IMG/VR virus record: IMGVR_UViG_3300009104_000031
Location: 1 to 49,423 of that record
DNA: 49,423 nt
Origin: a virus
Strand: one strand, 5' to 3'
The first letter of the stretch is position 1. Each line of letters begins with the position of its first letter. Below the pieces are notes generated by a model. That model did no database searches and was not told the origin of the DNA. It was given only the letters and a program-made list of their open reading frames with translations. This document shows, piece by piece, positions 8,429-15,515 of this stretch. The position numbers and the translations under genes were made by a program.

Positions 8429-8436
8429 TATTTATA
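8429..8436 (-). promoter_or_regulatory. T4-type late promoter before the tube-like gene
   Basis: An exact TATAAATA box on the minus strand. With T4 spacing (+1 six bases past the box) transcription starts at 8423, the first base of the ATG, so the mRNA would be leaderless. Confidence 0.75.
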
Positions 8437-8450
8437 AGCAAAAAAGGCTA

Positions 8451-8480
8451 AAAAAAAGGGGACCCGAAAGCCCCCTTTTT
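8451..8480 (-). terminator. rho-independent terminator after the major capsid gene
   Basis: On the minus strand GGGGGC-TTTCGG-GTCCCC forms a six-pair hairpin (one G-T pair) followed by seven T. The other side carries five A, so it could work in both directions. It lies 29 bases past the gp23 stop and separates the capsid operon from the tube-like gene. Confidence 0.85.
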
Positions 8481-8509
8481 AATTTTATTATATAAGCCTG
8501 TATAACAGA

Positions 8510-9841
8510 TTACATAAGATTAGCAACTTGTACTTTTCTGTAGTATCTGTTTGCGTTAGCCGAACCTGAACCGTTAATTACAGCTGCGTCACCAGTACCT
8601 GCTTCAGCAAAAGGATTTGCTTGTAAGCCGTATCTAGTTTTAAAGCCGATTTTCGGTTGGAAAGTGTCTTGACCAACAGCTCTAACCATTTGTAATGGTA
8701 CATATGGGCAGTAGAATATACCAGCGTCATATGGTGATGTACCTTTGTATCCTACAACGAAATACTGCTTAGCAGCATTGTTCGCTGAATATGGATCAAT
8801 GTACACTTTATATTTACCATTAAGAACACCTGCAAAAGTATTGCCTGTGTCATCAACAGATAGATTGTTGTTAAGTGCTGGAGCGTAATCTAACACACCT
8901 GCCATTTGAAGTGCCGAAGCAACGTCAGATGAACAGATAATTATATTACCTCTTCCTCTTCTTGTTCTTTGAGCGATTACATTAGCTTCACGTTCAACTT
9001 GGAACATTAAACCTTTGAATCTTTCAACAGACCATCTACCGTTAGAGTCAGTATCTAAATCAAAGATACCTGCAGTTGTAGTATTAACACCTGCTCCTTT
9101 TTCGGAGTTAATGTAAATAGTTCTAACTACTTCTCTATTGATCTCAGCAAGTATTTCACTTGATAAGATGTTAGCTAGTTCTGTTTCAGCGTCTAAACCG
9201 TGGATTGCTTTTAAATCTTGAGCAAGTTCCATAGTATATTCCGCTTTAAGAGCTCTTGACTTGGCAGTCACCGTAGATTTCTCTATTGAGAAAGCCATTT
9301 CAGCAAAAGCATTACCACTTGCGTCTCCCAATGCTTCAGCAGCAGCTGTAGTCATTGCAGTACCAGCAGTATATGTTCCTGGTGAGCTATCATTAAGAAC
9401 GCTTGGATTTGTTCCAGCGTGTGCTGTAGATGAATAACCATCAACAGATGAACCAGCAGCATTTCTACCAGAGAAATCAGTATCAGCTTCATCAAATAAA
9501 GCTTCTGTTCCTGCTTGTGTAGCGTATCTGCTTCTCATTGCAAATATCAAGCCAGTTGGACCTGTCATAGGTTGAACACCAGCAATATCATAAGCAATTA
9601 AATTAGGCATAGCTCTTCTAACCAATGAGATTAGAATTGGGTCCCAATTTGCAATACTAGCGCCAGTAGCGTTAGTAGGTGCAGCTTCTGATAAAAAGGC
9701 GTTGTCTTCCTTTGCAGCTCTTTCCTGGTTTTCTAGGATAGTTGCGGTAACGGCACGTTTGTAAGTATCTTCAATCTTTGGAAGATCTGGATGCTCCAAA
9801 ACAGGCTGCCATTTTTTTTCGTAAGTTTCTGATAAAAACAT
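8510..9841 (-). CDS. 23: major capsid protein gp23
   Basis: The 443-aa protein is shorter than T4 gp23 (521), as in marine T4-like phages. Recognisable pieces are the N-terminal prohead-type region ending before NWDPILISLVRRAMPNLIAYDIAGVQPM, then GPTGLIFAMRSRY, and a C-terminal IGFKTRYG segment. It has an HK97-type capsid fold. The first about 60 residues are probably removed by the gp21 protease during maturation, as in T4. It is preceded by gp22 and gp21 and followed by a strong terminator. No exact TATAAATA box lies in the 24-base gap upstream, so expression likely reads through from the gp22 promoter. GGGAG serves as ribosome site. Confidence 0.97.
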   Translation of the reverse strand: MFLSETYEKKWQPVLEHPDLPKIEDTYKRAVTATILENQERAAKEDNAFLSEAAPTNATGASIANWDPILISLVRRAMPNLIAYDIAGVQPMTGPTGLIFAMRSRYATQAGTEALFDEADTDFSGRNAAGSSVDGYSSTAHAGTNPSVLNDSSPGTYTAGTAMTTAAAEALGDASGNAFAEMAFSIEKSTVTAKSRALKAEYTMELAQDLKAIHGLDAETELANILSSEILAEINREVVRTIYINSEKGAGVNTTTAGIFDLDTDSNGRWSVERFKGLMFQVEREANVIAQRTRRGRGNIIICSSDVASALQMAGVLDYAPALNNNLSVDDTGNTFAGVLNGKYKVYIDPYSANNAAKQYFVVGYKGTSPYDAGIFYCPYVPLQMVRAVGQDTFQPKIGFKTRYGLQANPFAEAGTGDAAVINGSGSANANRYYRKVQVANLM

Positions 9842-9865
9842 TTTTATCTCTCCCTCTTTATTATA

Positions 9866-11161
9866 TTATTTAACACCAATTTTGATGTCTTTTGTTTTAC
9901 TAATAGCGGCCGTATAAGCAGCCATTGCATTAGACAGATCGGGGTTAACCTCACCGTCAGTTGCCGCTACATTATCTAGTTCACCTGCTTCTTTCTTTTG
10001 TCCGAAGTAAGACTCTTTTACCGTCTTAACTTTCTTTCTAAAGTCTTCAGCATTTGTGTATTCAATTTCTTCTGAAAGTTTGTTAAACTTTTCTTTGGCT
10101 GTGTCAGCTAAATCAGCAGACTCTTCTTTACGAATTTTATCTGCCATTAAACCACCACTTTCTTTATTAAGTTCAACATTCTTGTCAATTTCTTCATTGA
10201 GTTTTTTCTCTAACTCTTCAATCTTATTGCTTTGGTCTTCAAGTACATCATATTTTTCGTCTGGCACATCTATGTAATGTTCTTCAAATAATTTTTTGAG
10301 ACCATTAATAAAGTCCTCAGCGATTTCGCCCTTGATACCTCTTTCAATAGCAATCTTGTTTTCTTTCATCCATTCCTCAACAACATAGTTAAGATATGAA
10401 TCTACTTTTTCAACAAGACCGTTTTTGATTTCGTTAGTGTCTGACTCAAGTTTTTCTTTATATTCTGCTTCCATTTCTTCTGCCATTGCTTTTACTTTTG
10501 ATGTATAAGCAGCTTCGAAAACGGTAACAGCTTTATCCTTAAATTCCTCGGATAAAGAATCCTCTCCTGAAAGCAAAGCGTCCACGTGTTCTTTCGCTTC
10601 TTTTTTCATAGCGTCTTTAAGTTTATCGTGGTTAGATTTTTCTACTTCTTTTGCAGTAGCGTCCTCTTTTTTAGTCTCAGCCTTCTCGTCTTTTTTATCT
10701 CCATCTTTTTTATCAATGAATTTTTTTAGACCAGCAGGCATTTCGCCTTCGGAAATTTCTTTATCGCCATCTACTTCGGCACTCTCAACCGTTTTGCTTT
10801 GACCAGGATGGCTCACTTTGGTAACTTTTCCGTCTGTATCGGATTTACCACTAGCGTCGCCAGCAATAGCCTTAGCATTCGTTTGATCTTGTGCTTGCTT
10901 AGATTTTTTAGTAGCGTCAGGATTATCCTGTCCAACTGGTTTTACAACCGCTGGGCCTAAATCTTCTGCGTCATTTTTCAGATGAGTTGGCTCAGATGGA
11001 ACAGCATTCTTTTTAGGAGCACTAGCTTGAGGATTAACGGCGTTTGCTTCTTTAACTGCAGGCGCTTTTACAGGCTCTGCAACTTTTTTAGCAACGTCGG
11101 TTTTCTTCTCGCCTTCTTGCTCTTTCTTGACTTCTACTCTTTTATCGTCTGTATCGGCCAT
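9866..11161 (-). CDS. 22: prohead scaffold core protein gp22
   Basis: A very charged 431-aa protein (Lys/Glu-rich), low-complexity over residues 1-180 and then strongly helical and coiled-coil to about 370. The position directly before gp23 and after gp21 identifies it as the main scaffold core protein, degraded by the gp21 protease during head maturation. It is much longer than T4 gp22 (about 269 aa) because of the acidic/Lys/Ala-rich N-terminal half. A late promoter box lies at 11218-11225, about 56 bases upstream. Assignment rests on context and composition rather than on a catalytic motif. Confidence 0.88.
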   Translation of the reverse strand: MADTDDKRVEVKKEQEGEKKTDVAKKVAEPVKAPAVKEANAVNPQASAPKKNAVPSEPTHLKNDAEDLGPAVVKPVGQDNPDATKKSKQAQDQTNAKAIAGDASGKSDTDGKVTKVSHPGQSKTVESAEVDGDKEISEGEMPAGLKKFIDKKDGDKKDEKAETKKEDATAKEVEKSNHDKLKDAMKKEAKEHVDALLSGEDSLSEEFKDKAVTVFEAAYTSKVKAMAEEMEAEYKEKLESDTNEIKNGLVEKVDSYLNYVVEEWMKENKIAIERGIKGEIAEDFINGLKKLFEEHYIDVPDEKYDVLEDQSNKIEELEKKLNEEIDKNVELNKESGGLMADKIRKEESADLADTAKEKFNKLSEEIEYTNAEDFRKKVKTVKESYFGQKKEAGELDNVAATDGEVNPDLSNAMAAYTAAISKTKDIKIGVK

Positions 11162-11217
11162 TGAGAATTCTCCCTCTTTGTTTGTTAAAATAAATTTATT
11201 TTACTTTCGTTAATAGA

Positions 11218-11225
11218 TATTTATA
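11218..11225 (-). promoter_or_regulatory. T4-type late promoter for gp22-gp23
   Basis: An exact TATAAATA on the minus strand, between the gp21 stop (11229) and the gp22 start (11161). Predicted leader is about 50 bases. Confidence 0.8.
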
Positions 11226-11228
11226 AAA

Positions 11229-11873
11229 TTATAGATTTTGAAGCAACTTTTTGAACGCCATTGCTTTAGTTTCAGCAAGTCTTGTTCTATGTTCTTTCTC
11301 TAAAACTCTCTTCCATCCATCAACGCTTTGTTCACGTAATGCACCATTGTCCCATACCCACTCTTTTCCTTCCATAATACCTTCTACGAAAGCGTCTGGA
11401 GCAGATGGATCGGCAACAATGTCAGCAGCGGTTGCTAAATAAAAATCAGATTTCACATAGTTTGCGCCACCTTTATTTTCTAAAGTACCCATACCTCTTG
11501 AAGATACGCCCAATTGAGCGCCTTCGTCAATAAGACCTTTAACAATCTTACCATATGGGGTGTTCATTACTTTAGCTTCACCAATAAAATTCTTACCATC
11601 TGGATATAATTTTTTAACCATATGTGATACTCTTTCGAGGTTCACAACTGGTCCGTCAGGATGTCCTAACTCTCCAAATGCACGATTCTTATTAATAAAT
11701 TCTCTATTGTATCTTGAAACTTCTCTTTCCAAAATGTCTTTTGGATAAACTCTACCATTACGGTTCTTAATATCTGATTGTAAGAATATACCTTTAATCT
11801 TATATTCTTTTTGACCGTTCTTTTGTTCTACTAAGCATTGTGCGTTAGTTATCTCTTCTGATATAAGTTTCAT
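11229..11873 (-). CDS. 21: prohead core protease gp21
   Basis: The 214-aa protein is near-identical in length to T4 gp21 (212). It belongs to the herpesvirus-assemblin-like/U9 serine protease fold: catalytic His in GELGHP (H71) and Ser in GVSSRG (S124), with a preceding NGRVYP segment typical of the family. It digests the scaffold and trims capsid proteins inside the prohead. It is transcribed from an exact late promoter 20 bases upstream (11893-11900). It lies between a small unknown virion-type gene and gp22. Confidence 0.95.
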   Translation of the reverse strand: MKLISEEITNAQCLVEQKNGQKEYKIKGIFLQSDIKNRNGRVYPKDILEREVSRYNREFINKNRAFGELGHPDGPVVNLERVSHMVKKLYPDGKNFIGEAKVMNTPYGKIVKGLIDEGAQLGVSSRGMGTLENKGGANYVKSDFYLATAADIVADPSAPDAFVEGIMEGKEWVWDNGALREQSVDGWKRVLEKEHRTRLAETKAMAFKKLLQNL

Positions 11874-11892
11874 TTGTCTCTCTCTTCTTTAC

Positions 11893-11900
11893 TATTTATA
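11893..11900 (-). promoter_or_regulatory. T4-type late promoter for gp21
   Basis: An exact TATAAATA on the minus strand in the gap between the 130-aa gene and gp21; the predicted leader is about 14 bases. Confidence 0.8.
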
Positions 11901-11907
11901 AGATTTA

Positions 11908-12300
11908 TTATCTAAATTCAACAATTATTGCGTAATTGTCACCAACTGCAAAGTTTTTAGTAGAAAACAACACATCTCCCGTAGGTGTTGTAGCGTTGTT
12001 AGGGATTGAATTACCGTCAGTCCTAAAATCCATAACTCCATTTCCACTTAAAAACAATGCTGTCGAGTTTGTAGCGCCTGCCCAAACTATCTCTACACCA
12101 CTTTTATTATTAGCGGTGTTAATTGAATAGTAAACTCTTGCTATAGTTCTATTACCATCTTCGGTCATAAAAGTTGTGCCTGAAGCGTCAACTTTAGATA
12201 CCAAAGTTTCACCTGTACCGTCTGAAAAGTTTGTAAACTTAGCTACATACTTTACTCCAGATGTATCTGTAATTACCTGTGAGGTTACTGCGTCTGCCAT
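11908..12300 (-). CDS. hypothetical virion-type protein
   Basis: The 130-aa protein is beta-rich, with many Thr, Ser, Asn and Gly residues and no signal peptide or catalytic motif. The profile (MADAVTSQVI, then repeated beta strands such as ARVYYSI and VEIVWAG) resembles small head-decoration or other virion proteins that accompany gp20-gp23 in marine T4-like phages. The start overlaps the stop of the upstream membrane protein (TAATG). The function is not known; a structural role is inferred from position and composition. Confidence 0.65.
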   Translation of the reverse strand: MADAVTSQVITDTSGVKYVAKFTNFSDGTGETLVSKVDASGTTFMTEDGNRTIARVYYSINTANNKSGVEIVWAGATNSTALFLSGNGVMDFRTDGNSIPNNATTPTGDVLFSTKNFAVGDNYAIIVEFR

Positions 12301-12800
12301 TATTCTTCCTTCTTATGCTTTCCTAAAATTTCAACAATCTCCCAACTGCCGTCATTATAATGATGTACGTGAGCATCCACCAAATCACACATAAAAGCTA
12401 AACTCTCACCATCTATCTTATAAGTGATACCGTTTATTTCCACACTATCCATTTCCTGTGATTTATTTCTCCACTTTTTCTCAACCTCTCTTTTAGTCTT
12501 TAAGCAATCGCTCATACTATTTGCACCTTTATGGTCAATCAATGTACCATCAGCAAATACACAAACGGCAAAAACTACTTCCGATTTATGCTCTTCCTGA
12601 GCTGCTTGTTCTTCTTCGGTTAGATTACAACTATTAGTATGATTGTCTTCTCCACAACCATTGCAATTAGCTTCTGCTCTTTGTGAGTATAATAAAATAC
12701 CAAATACAAATGCAATTAAAAATATACCTGATAAAATACCAGCTAACCATTTAGTATCGCCGTTTCTAAATCCGATTTTTTCTATAAGTTCTTTAAACAT
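12300..12800 (-). CDS. hypothetical single-span membrane protein with Cys-rich periplasmic-type domain
   Basis: The 166-aa protein has one transmembrane helix at about residues 19-40 (WLAGILSGIFLIAFVFGILLY), then a segment with CNGCGED and NSCNL. The C-terminal domain contains SDCLKTKREVEKKW, closely resembling MDCLKDKRAIEKL in the 100-aa protein on the other side of the binding-protein gene. The two are likely related. A type II membrane orientation would place the cysteines outside the cytoplasm. It lies 7 bases from the amino-acid binding lipoprotein gene. No function is known. Confidence 0.6.
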   Translation of the reverse strand: MFKELIEKIGFRNGDTKWLAGILSGIFLIAFVFGILLYSQRAEANCNGCGEDNHTNSCNLTEEEQAAQEEHKSEVVFAVCVFADGTLIDHKGANSMSDCLKTKREVEKKWRNKSQEMDSVEINGITYKIDGESLAFMCDLVDAHVHHYNDGSWEIVEILGKHKKEE

Positions 12801-12807
12801 ATTTGTC

Positions 12808-13842
12808 CTATCTTATTGGCGGAACATACATTACGCCACCGTTCTTCCAAAGATTATTTAAACCTCTTTCTAAAGCAAGTGGTGTTTGTGGTCCCACATT
12901 TCTTTCAAACGATTCTCCATAGTTACCAACTTGTTTAATAATATTGTATCCGAATTTCATACCAACTCCTAACATAGGACCGATATAACCTTCTTCACCC
13001 AAAATTCTTAAAACTTCTTTATTCTTACTATCTAACATACTATCTACATTGTACATTGTGATACCTGCCTCTTCAGCATTTATCATAATGAAATGTGTCC
13101 ATCTTATTATATCTTCCCACTCCTGGTCACCTTGTCTTACAAGTGGACCTAATGGTTCTTTAGATATAATTTCTGGCAATACCATCCATTTACTAGGGTC
13201 TTCGGCACCAGCTCTTGCTGAAGCTAAACCTGAAGCGTCTGTAGTAAACACATCACAATCGCCAGCAAATAGTTTTGCTTTTGCGTCTTTATTACCTTCA
13301 ACATAAATTGGTTTATATTGCATATTATTTTCTGCAAAGTAATCATTTAAGTTTAATTCACTTGTGGTTTCTTTTGTAATACATACAAACGCACCATCTA
13401 ATTCTTTTGCACTCTTAATATCCAATTCGGTTGGTATTAAAAATCCTTGACCGTCATAGTAATTAACACCTGCAAATTCGAACATCAAGTTAACATCACG
13501 ACTAATTGTCCAAGTAGTATTTCTTGCAAGTACATCAATTTCTTTTGACGCTAATGTTGGAAATCTTTGAGCTGCATTTAAACCTACAAACTCAACTTTA
13601 CTAGAGTCTCCAAATACACCAGCTGCAACTGCTTTACAGAAGTCAACATCTAAACCACTCCAATTTCCTGCGTCATCTTGAGCAGAAAATCCAGGTAGAC
13701 CTGCATTAACTCCACAGATTAAATAACCTCTTTCTTGTACGGTTTTTAAGAGACCGACTTCTTGTTCTATTTTAATACTCTTTGTTGTATTACAACCTAC
13801 TAAAAATAAAGCAACGAATAAACTCATTAATATTTTTTTCAT
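12808..13842 (-). CDS. amino-acid ABC transporter substrate-binding lipoprotein (AapJ/YhdW-like)
   Basis: The 344-aa protein begins with a lipoprotein signal peptide, lipobox LVGC with Cys17 as the lipidated residue. The mature part is a bacterial extracellular solute-binding protein family 3 protein. GLPGFSAQDDAGNWSGLDVDF, the LNAAQRFPTL stretch and the RNTTWTISRD stretch are hallmarks of the general L-amino-acid binding protein AapJ. Its partner permeases and ATPase are not in the window, so it would have to work with host AapQMP-type machinery, or do something else. It lies inside the head-morphogenesis operon between gp21 and gp20, which is unusual for an auxiliary metabolic gene. Host origin is likely. 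Confidence 0.88.
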   Translation of the reverse strand: MKKILMSLFVALFLVGCNTTKSIKIEQEVGLLKTVQERGYLICGVNAGLPGFSAQDDAGNWSGLDVDFCKAVAAGVFGDSSKVEFVGLNAAQRFPTLASKEIDVLARNTTWTISRDVNLMFEFAGVNYYDGQGFLIPTELDIKSAKELDGAFVCITKETTSELNLNDYFAENNMQYKPIYVEGNKDAKAKLFAGDCDVFTTDASGLASARAGAEDPSKWMVLPEIISKEPLGPLVRQGDQEWEDIIRWTHFIMINAEEAGITMYNVDSMLDSKNKEVLRILGEEGYIGPMLGVGMKFGYNIIKQVGNYGESFERNVGPQTPLALERGLNNLWKNGGVMYVPPIR

Positions 13843-13846
13843 ATAA

Positions 13847-14149
13847 TTAATCCTGTGTTAACACTTCTGTTTGTTTTTTCTTTTTCTTTTCAGTAAGCGA
13901 CTTCGCTGTACCACCTAATTTTAAACTACCTGATTGGTCAGGCATTTTATTTTTAATACTAATAATGTTACCATCAGCGTCTATTTCTGCCATAGACGGA
14001 CCACAAATAACTCTACGGCCGTCTTTTAATTTCTCTATTGCTCGTTTATCTTTCAAGCAATCCATTAATCCATCATACTTGATAAACTCGCTAGAAGTAT
14101 TGGTCACAACAAACATTGTGATAATGGTAACTAAAGTAGTTGCGTCCAT
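13847..14149 (-). CDS. small hypothetical membrane-associated protein, DCLKxKR family
   Basis: The 100-aa protein has a hydrophobic N-terminus (MDATTLVTIITMFVVTN), possibly a signal or weak anchor, followed by MDCLKDKRAIEKLKDGRRVICGPSMAEI and a Lys-rich tail. The DCLKxKR-I/V-EK element is shared with the 166-aa protein at 12300-12800. The pair flanks the amino-acid binding protein gene, and all three are packed within a few bases of each other. Function unknown. Confidence 0.6.
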   Translation of the reverse strand: MDATTLVTIITMFVVTNTSSEFIKYDGLMDCLKDKRAIEKLKDGRRVICGPSMAEIDADGNIISIKNKMPDQSGSLKLGGTAKSLTEKKKKKQTEVLTQD

Positions 14150-14152
14150 ATC

Positions 14153-14602
14153 TTATTCTCCTGTTTTATATCCGTTCTTGGCTTCTCTAATTTTGTCCTT
14201 TAATTCCTCAATATCGGCTAAAGCCTTATCCATATCTTTTTGCAATCTTTCAATGTTAACTGCATTGTTCATCATATTCTGTAAATCTTTTTGAATTGCT
14301 TCCACTTGGCCACTCAAAAACTCAATTAGCATAAATTGCTCAGAATCCGCTGGCAAGGAACCCATATCCCCTCTTGGCCATTTGATTCTAAATTCGTTGT
14401 TCTTTTCTATATCTACTCCAAGCGCTTCTTCTGCTTGTTCTAAATCTTTTGTAAGTAATGTTGTATTAGTTTCCAATTTATTTAACCGCTCAATTACCCC
14501 GAAATATGCCCACACTCCGACAGCCACAGCCGAAATTATGGCAAGCAGGTTTTTCATTGGCATACTTACTGCCGATTCACTTGATATATCCAATCGTTTC
14601 AT
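14153..14602 (-). CDS. hypothetical membrane-anchored coiled-coil protein
   Basis: The 149-aa protein has one transmembrane segment at about residues 18-36 (NLLAIISAVAVGVWAYFGV), then two helical heptad-rich regions (about 37-65 and 88-142) separated by a WPRGDMGSLP linker. The arrangement suggests an anchored oligomer. It lies three bases from the DCLKxKR protein, in the small-gene cluster between gp21 and gp20. No recognisable family; the role may be in the cell envelope rather than the virion. Confidence 0.6.
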   Translation of the reverse strand: MKRLDISSESAVSMPMKNLLAIISAVAVGVWAYFGVIERLNKLETNTTLLTKDLEQAEEALGVDIEKNNEFRIKWPRGDMGSLPADSEQFMLIEFLSGQVEAIQKDLQNMMNNAVNIERLQKDMDKALADIEELKDKIREAKNGYKTGE

Positions 14603-14621
14603 AAAGCCTTCTTATTAATTT

Positions 14622-14870
14622 TTAACTTCTTGGTGATCCTACAGCGCTAGCATTGCTTGTACCACAAGTAATTTTATCGGAAGGTGCCTTCTCAATAATT
14701 ACCGTGTCACCATTTTCCAAATAAAATTGACCTAGTTGAGTATCGTCTGTATCTAACACAGCACCAGTCACGTCGGCTGTTGCTGTTATTCTTACAAACT
14801 GAGCAGACCCAATTGTATTAGCACTTGGATTTGCAACTACATCACCTTTTACTATAAATGTTTGTGCCAT
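14622..14870 (-). CDS. small hypothetical virion-type protein
   Basis: An 82-aa beta-rich protein (MAQTFIVKGDVV start; FYLENGDTVIIEKAPSDKI core) with no signal or catalytic motif. Short beta-sandwich proteins of this kind are often decoration or head-associated proteins in marine T4-like phages. It is spaced 19 bases from the coiled-coil gene. Only the size, composition and position support the structural guess. Confidence 0.5.
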   Translation of the reverse strand: MAQTFIVKGDVVANPSANTIGSAQFVRITATADVTGAVLDTDDTQLGQFYLENGDTVIIEKAPSDKITCGTSNASAVGSPRS

Positions 14871-14879
14871 CTTTTTCTC

Positions 14880-15191
14880 CTAATTTCCTATTCTCTTTTC
14901 GATTACTTTATCTAATCGACCTTTAATGTTAAACAAACTTAAATTTTCGTCAAGTTCTTCATCAAGATATTCCCATATAGCATATTCATCACAATCAAAA
15001 GCCTTAGCAGCTTTCTTTACTGCTTCCTCAAAGTCTTTAACAACCGAACCAAGTCTAATTGATTCGTCTCTATATTCAAAGTCTTCAAATATATCCCTTA
15101 CGGCAGCTTTATATTTTGGTGAAAGATTACTATAAGCATTAGAATCAAAAAGATTCTTTCTTTCAAATATATTACTGACCTTCAGGTTCAT
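14880..15191 (-). CDS. hypothetical acidic helical protein
   Basis: About 103 aa from the ATG at 15191; the frame opens earlier to a TTG at 15218, but that would overlap the upstream gene by 47 bases. The protein is acidic and helical, with YDFEEAV-type helices and a WEYLDEELDEN segment. T4 encodes prohead-core proteins gp67 and gp68 at the equivalent place between gp20 and gp21, so a head-core role is possible. There is no sequence recognition to confirm it. The ATG overlaps the 3' end of the preceding gene. Confidence 0.5.
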   Translation of the reverse strand: MNLKVSNIFERKNLFDSNAYSNLSPKYKAAVRDIFEDFEYRDESIRLGSVVKDFEEAVKKAAKAFDCDEYAIWEYLDEELDENLSLFNIKGRLDKVIEKRIGN

Positions 15192-15507
15192 TTGCAGCTT
15201 CTGGTTGTGGTGCTTCAACTGGTTCCGCTGGTGCCTCTTGAGCAGGCGGAGTTGGAGCTTCCAAATTCATTTCTGCGCCAGTAGTATCTACTACTTTATA
15301 TGGATTAGGGTCTGGATCTGCAACAGCTGGTTTCTCATCACTTATTGGCAAAGCCTCTCCTGTAAACATATTAGCAGCTAGATTCTGTCTTGCTGTATCT
15401 AATTGATCTCCTACTTTATCTCTCAAAGCATTTTTAAATGCTTCTCCAGCGTCGGCGTTATCGCCTGATTGTAGTTTATCAATAAAGTTTTTTACATTGT
15501 CTGACAT
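15172..15507 (-). CDS. prohead core-like protein (gp67/gp68 position)
   Basis: The 111-aa protein has an N-terminal helix pair, FIDKLQSGDNADAGEAFKNAL then RDKVGDQLDTARQNLA, ending in NMF. This matches a motif seen in prohead-core and scaffold proteins of marine T4-like phages. A Pro/Ala/Glu-rich disordered tail follows. The position right after gp20 is where T4 has 67 and 68. A near-consensus late box GATAAATA (about 15512-15519) lies just upstream and overlaps the end of gp20. A capsid-core role is likely; the exact T4 counterpart is uncertain. Confidence 0.6.
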   Translation of the reverse strand: MSDNVKNFIDKLQSGDNADAGEAFKNALRDKVGDQLDTARQNLAANMFTGEALPISDEKPAVADPDPNPYKVVDTTGAEMNLEAPTPPAQEAPAEPVEAPQPEAANEPEGQ

Positions 15508-15515
15508 AATAGTAT

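Noticed and set aside
10056-10277. Ser/Leu-rich plus-strand frame opposite gp22
   Set aside because: Antisense of a Lys/Glu-rich coiled coil, which reads as Ser/Leu/Phe; no independent signal.
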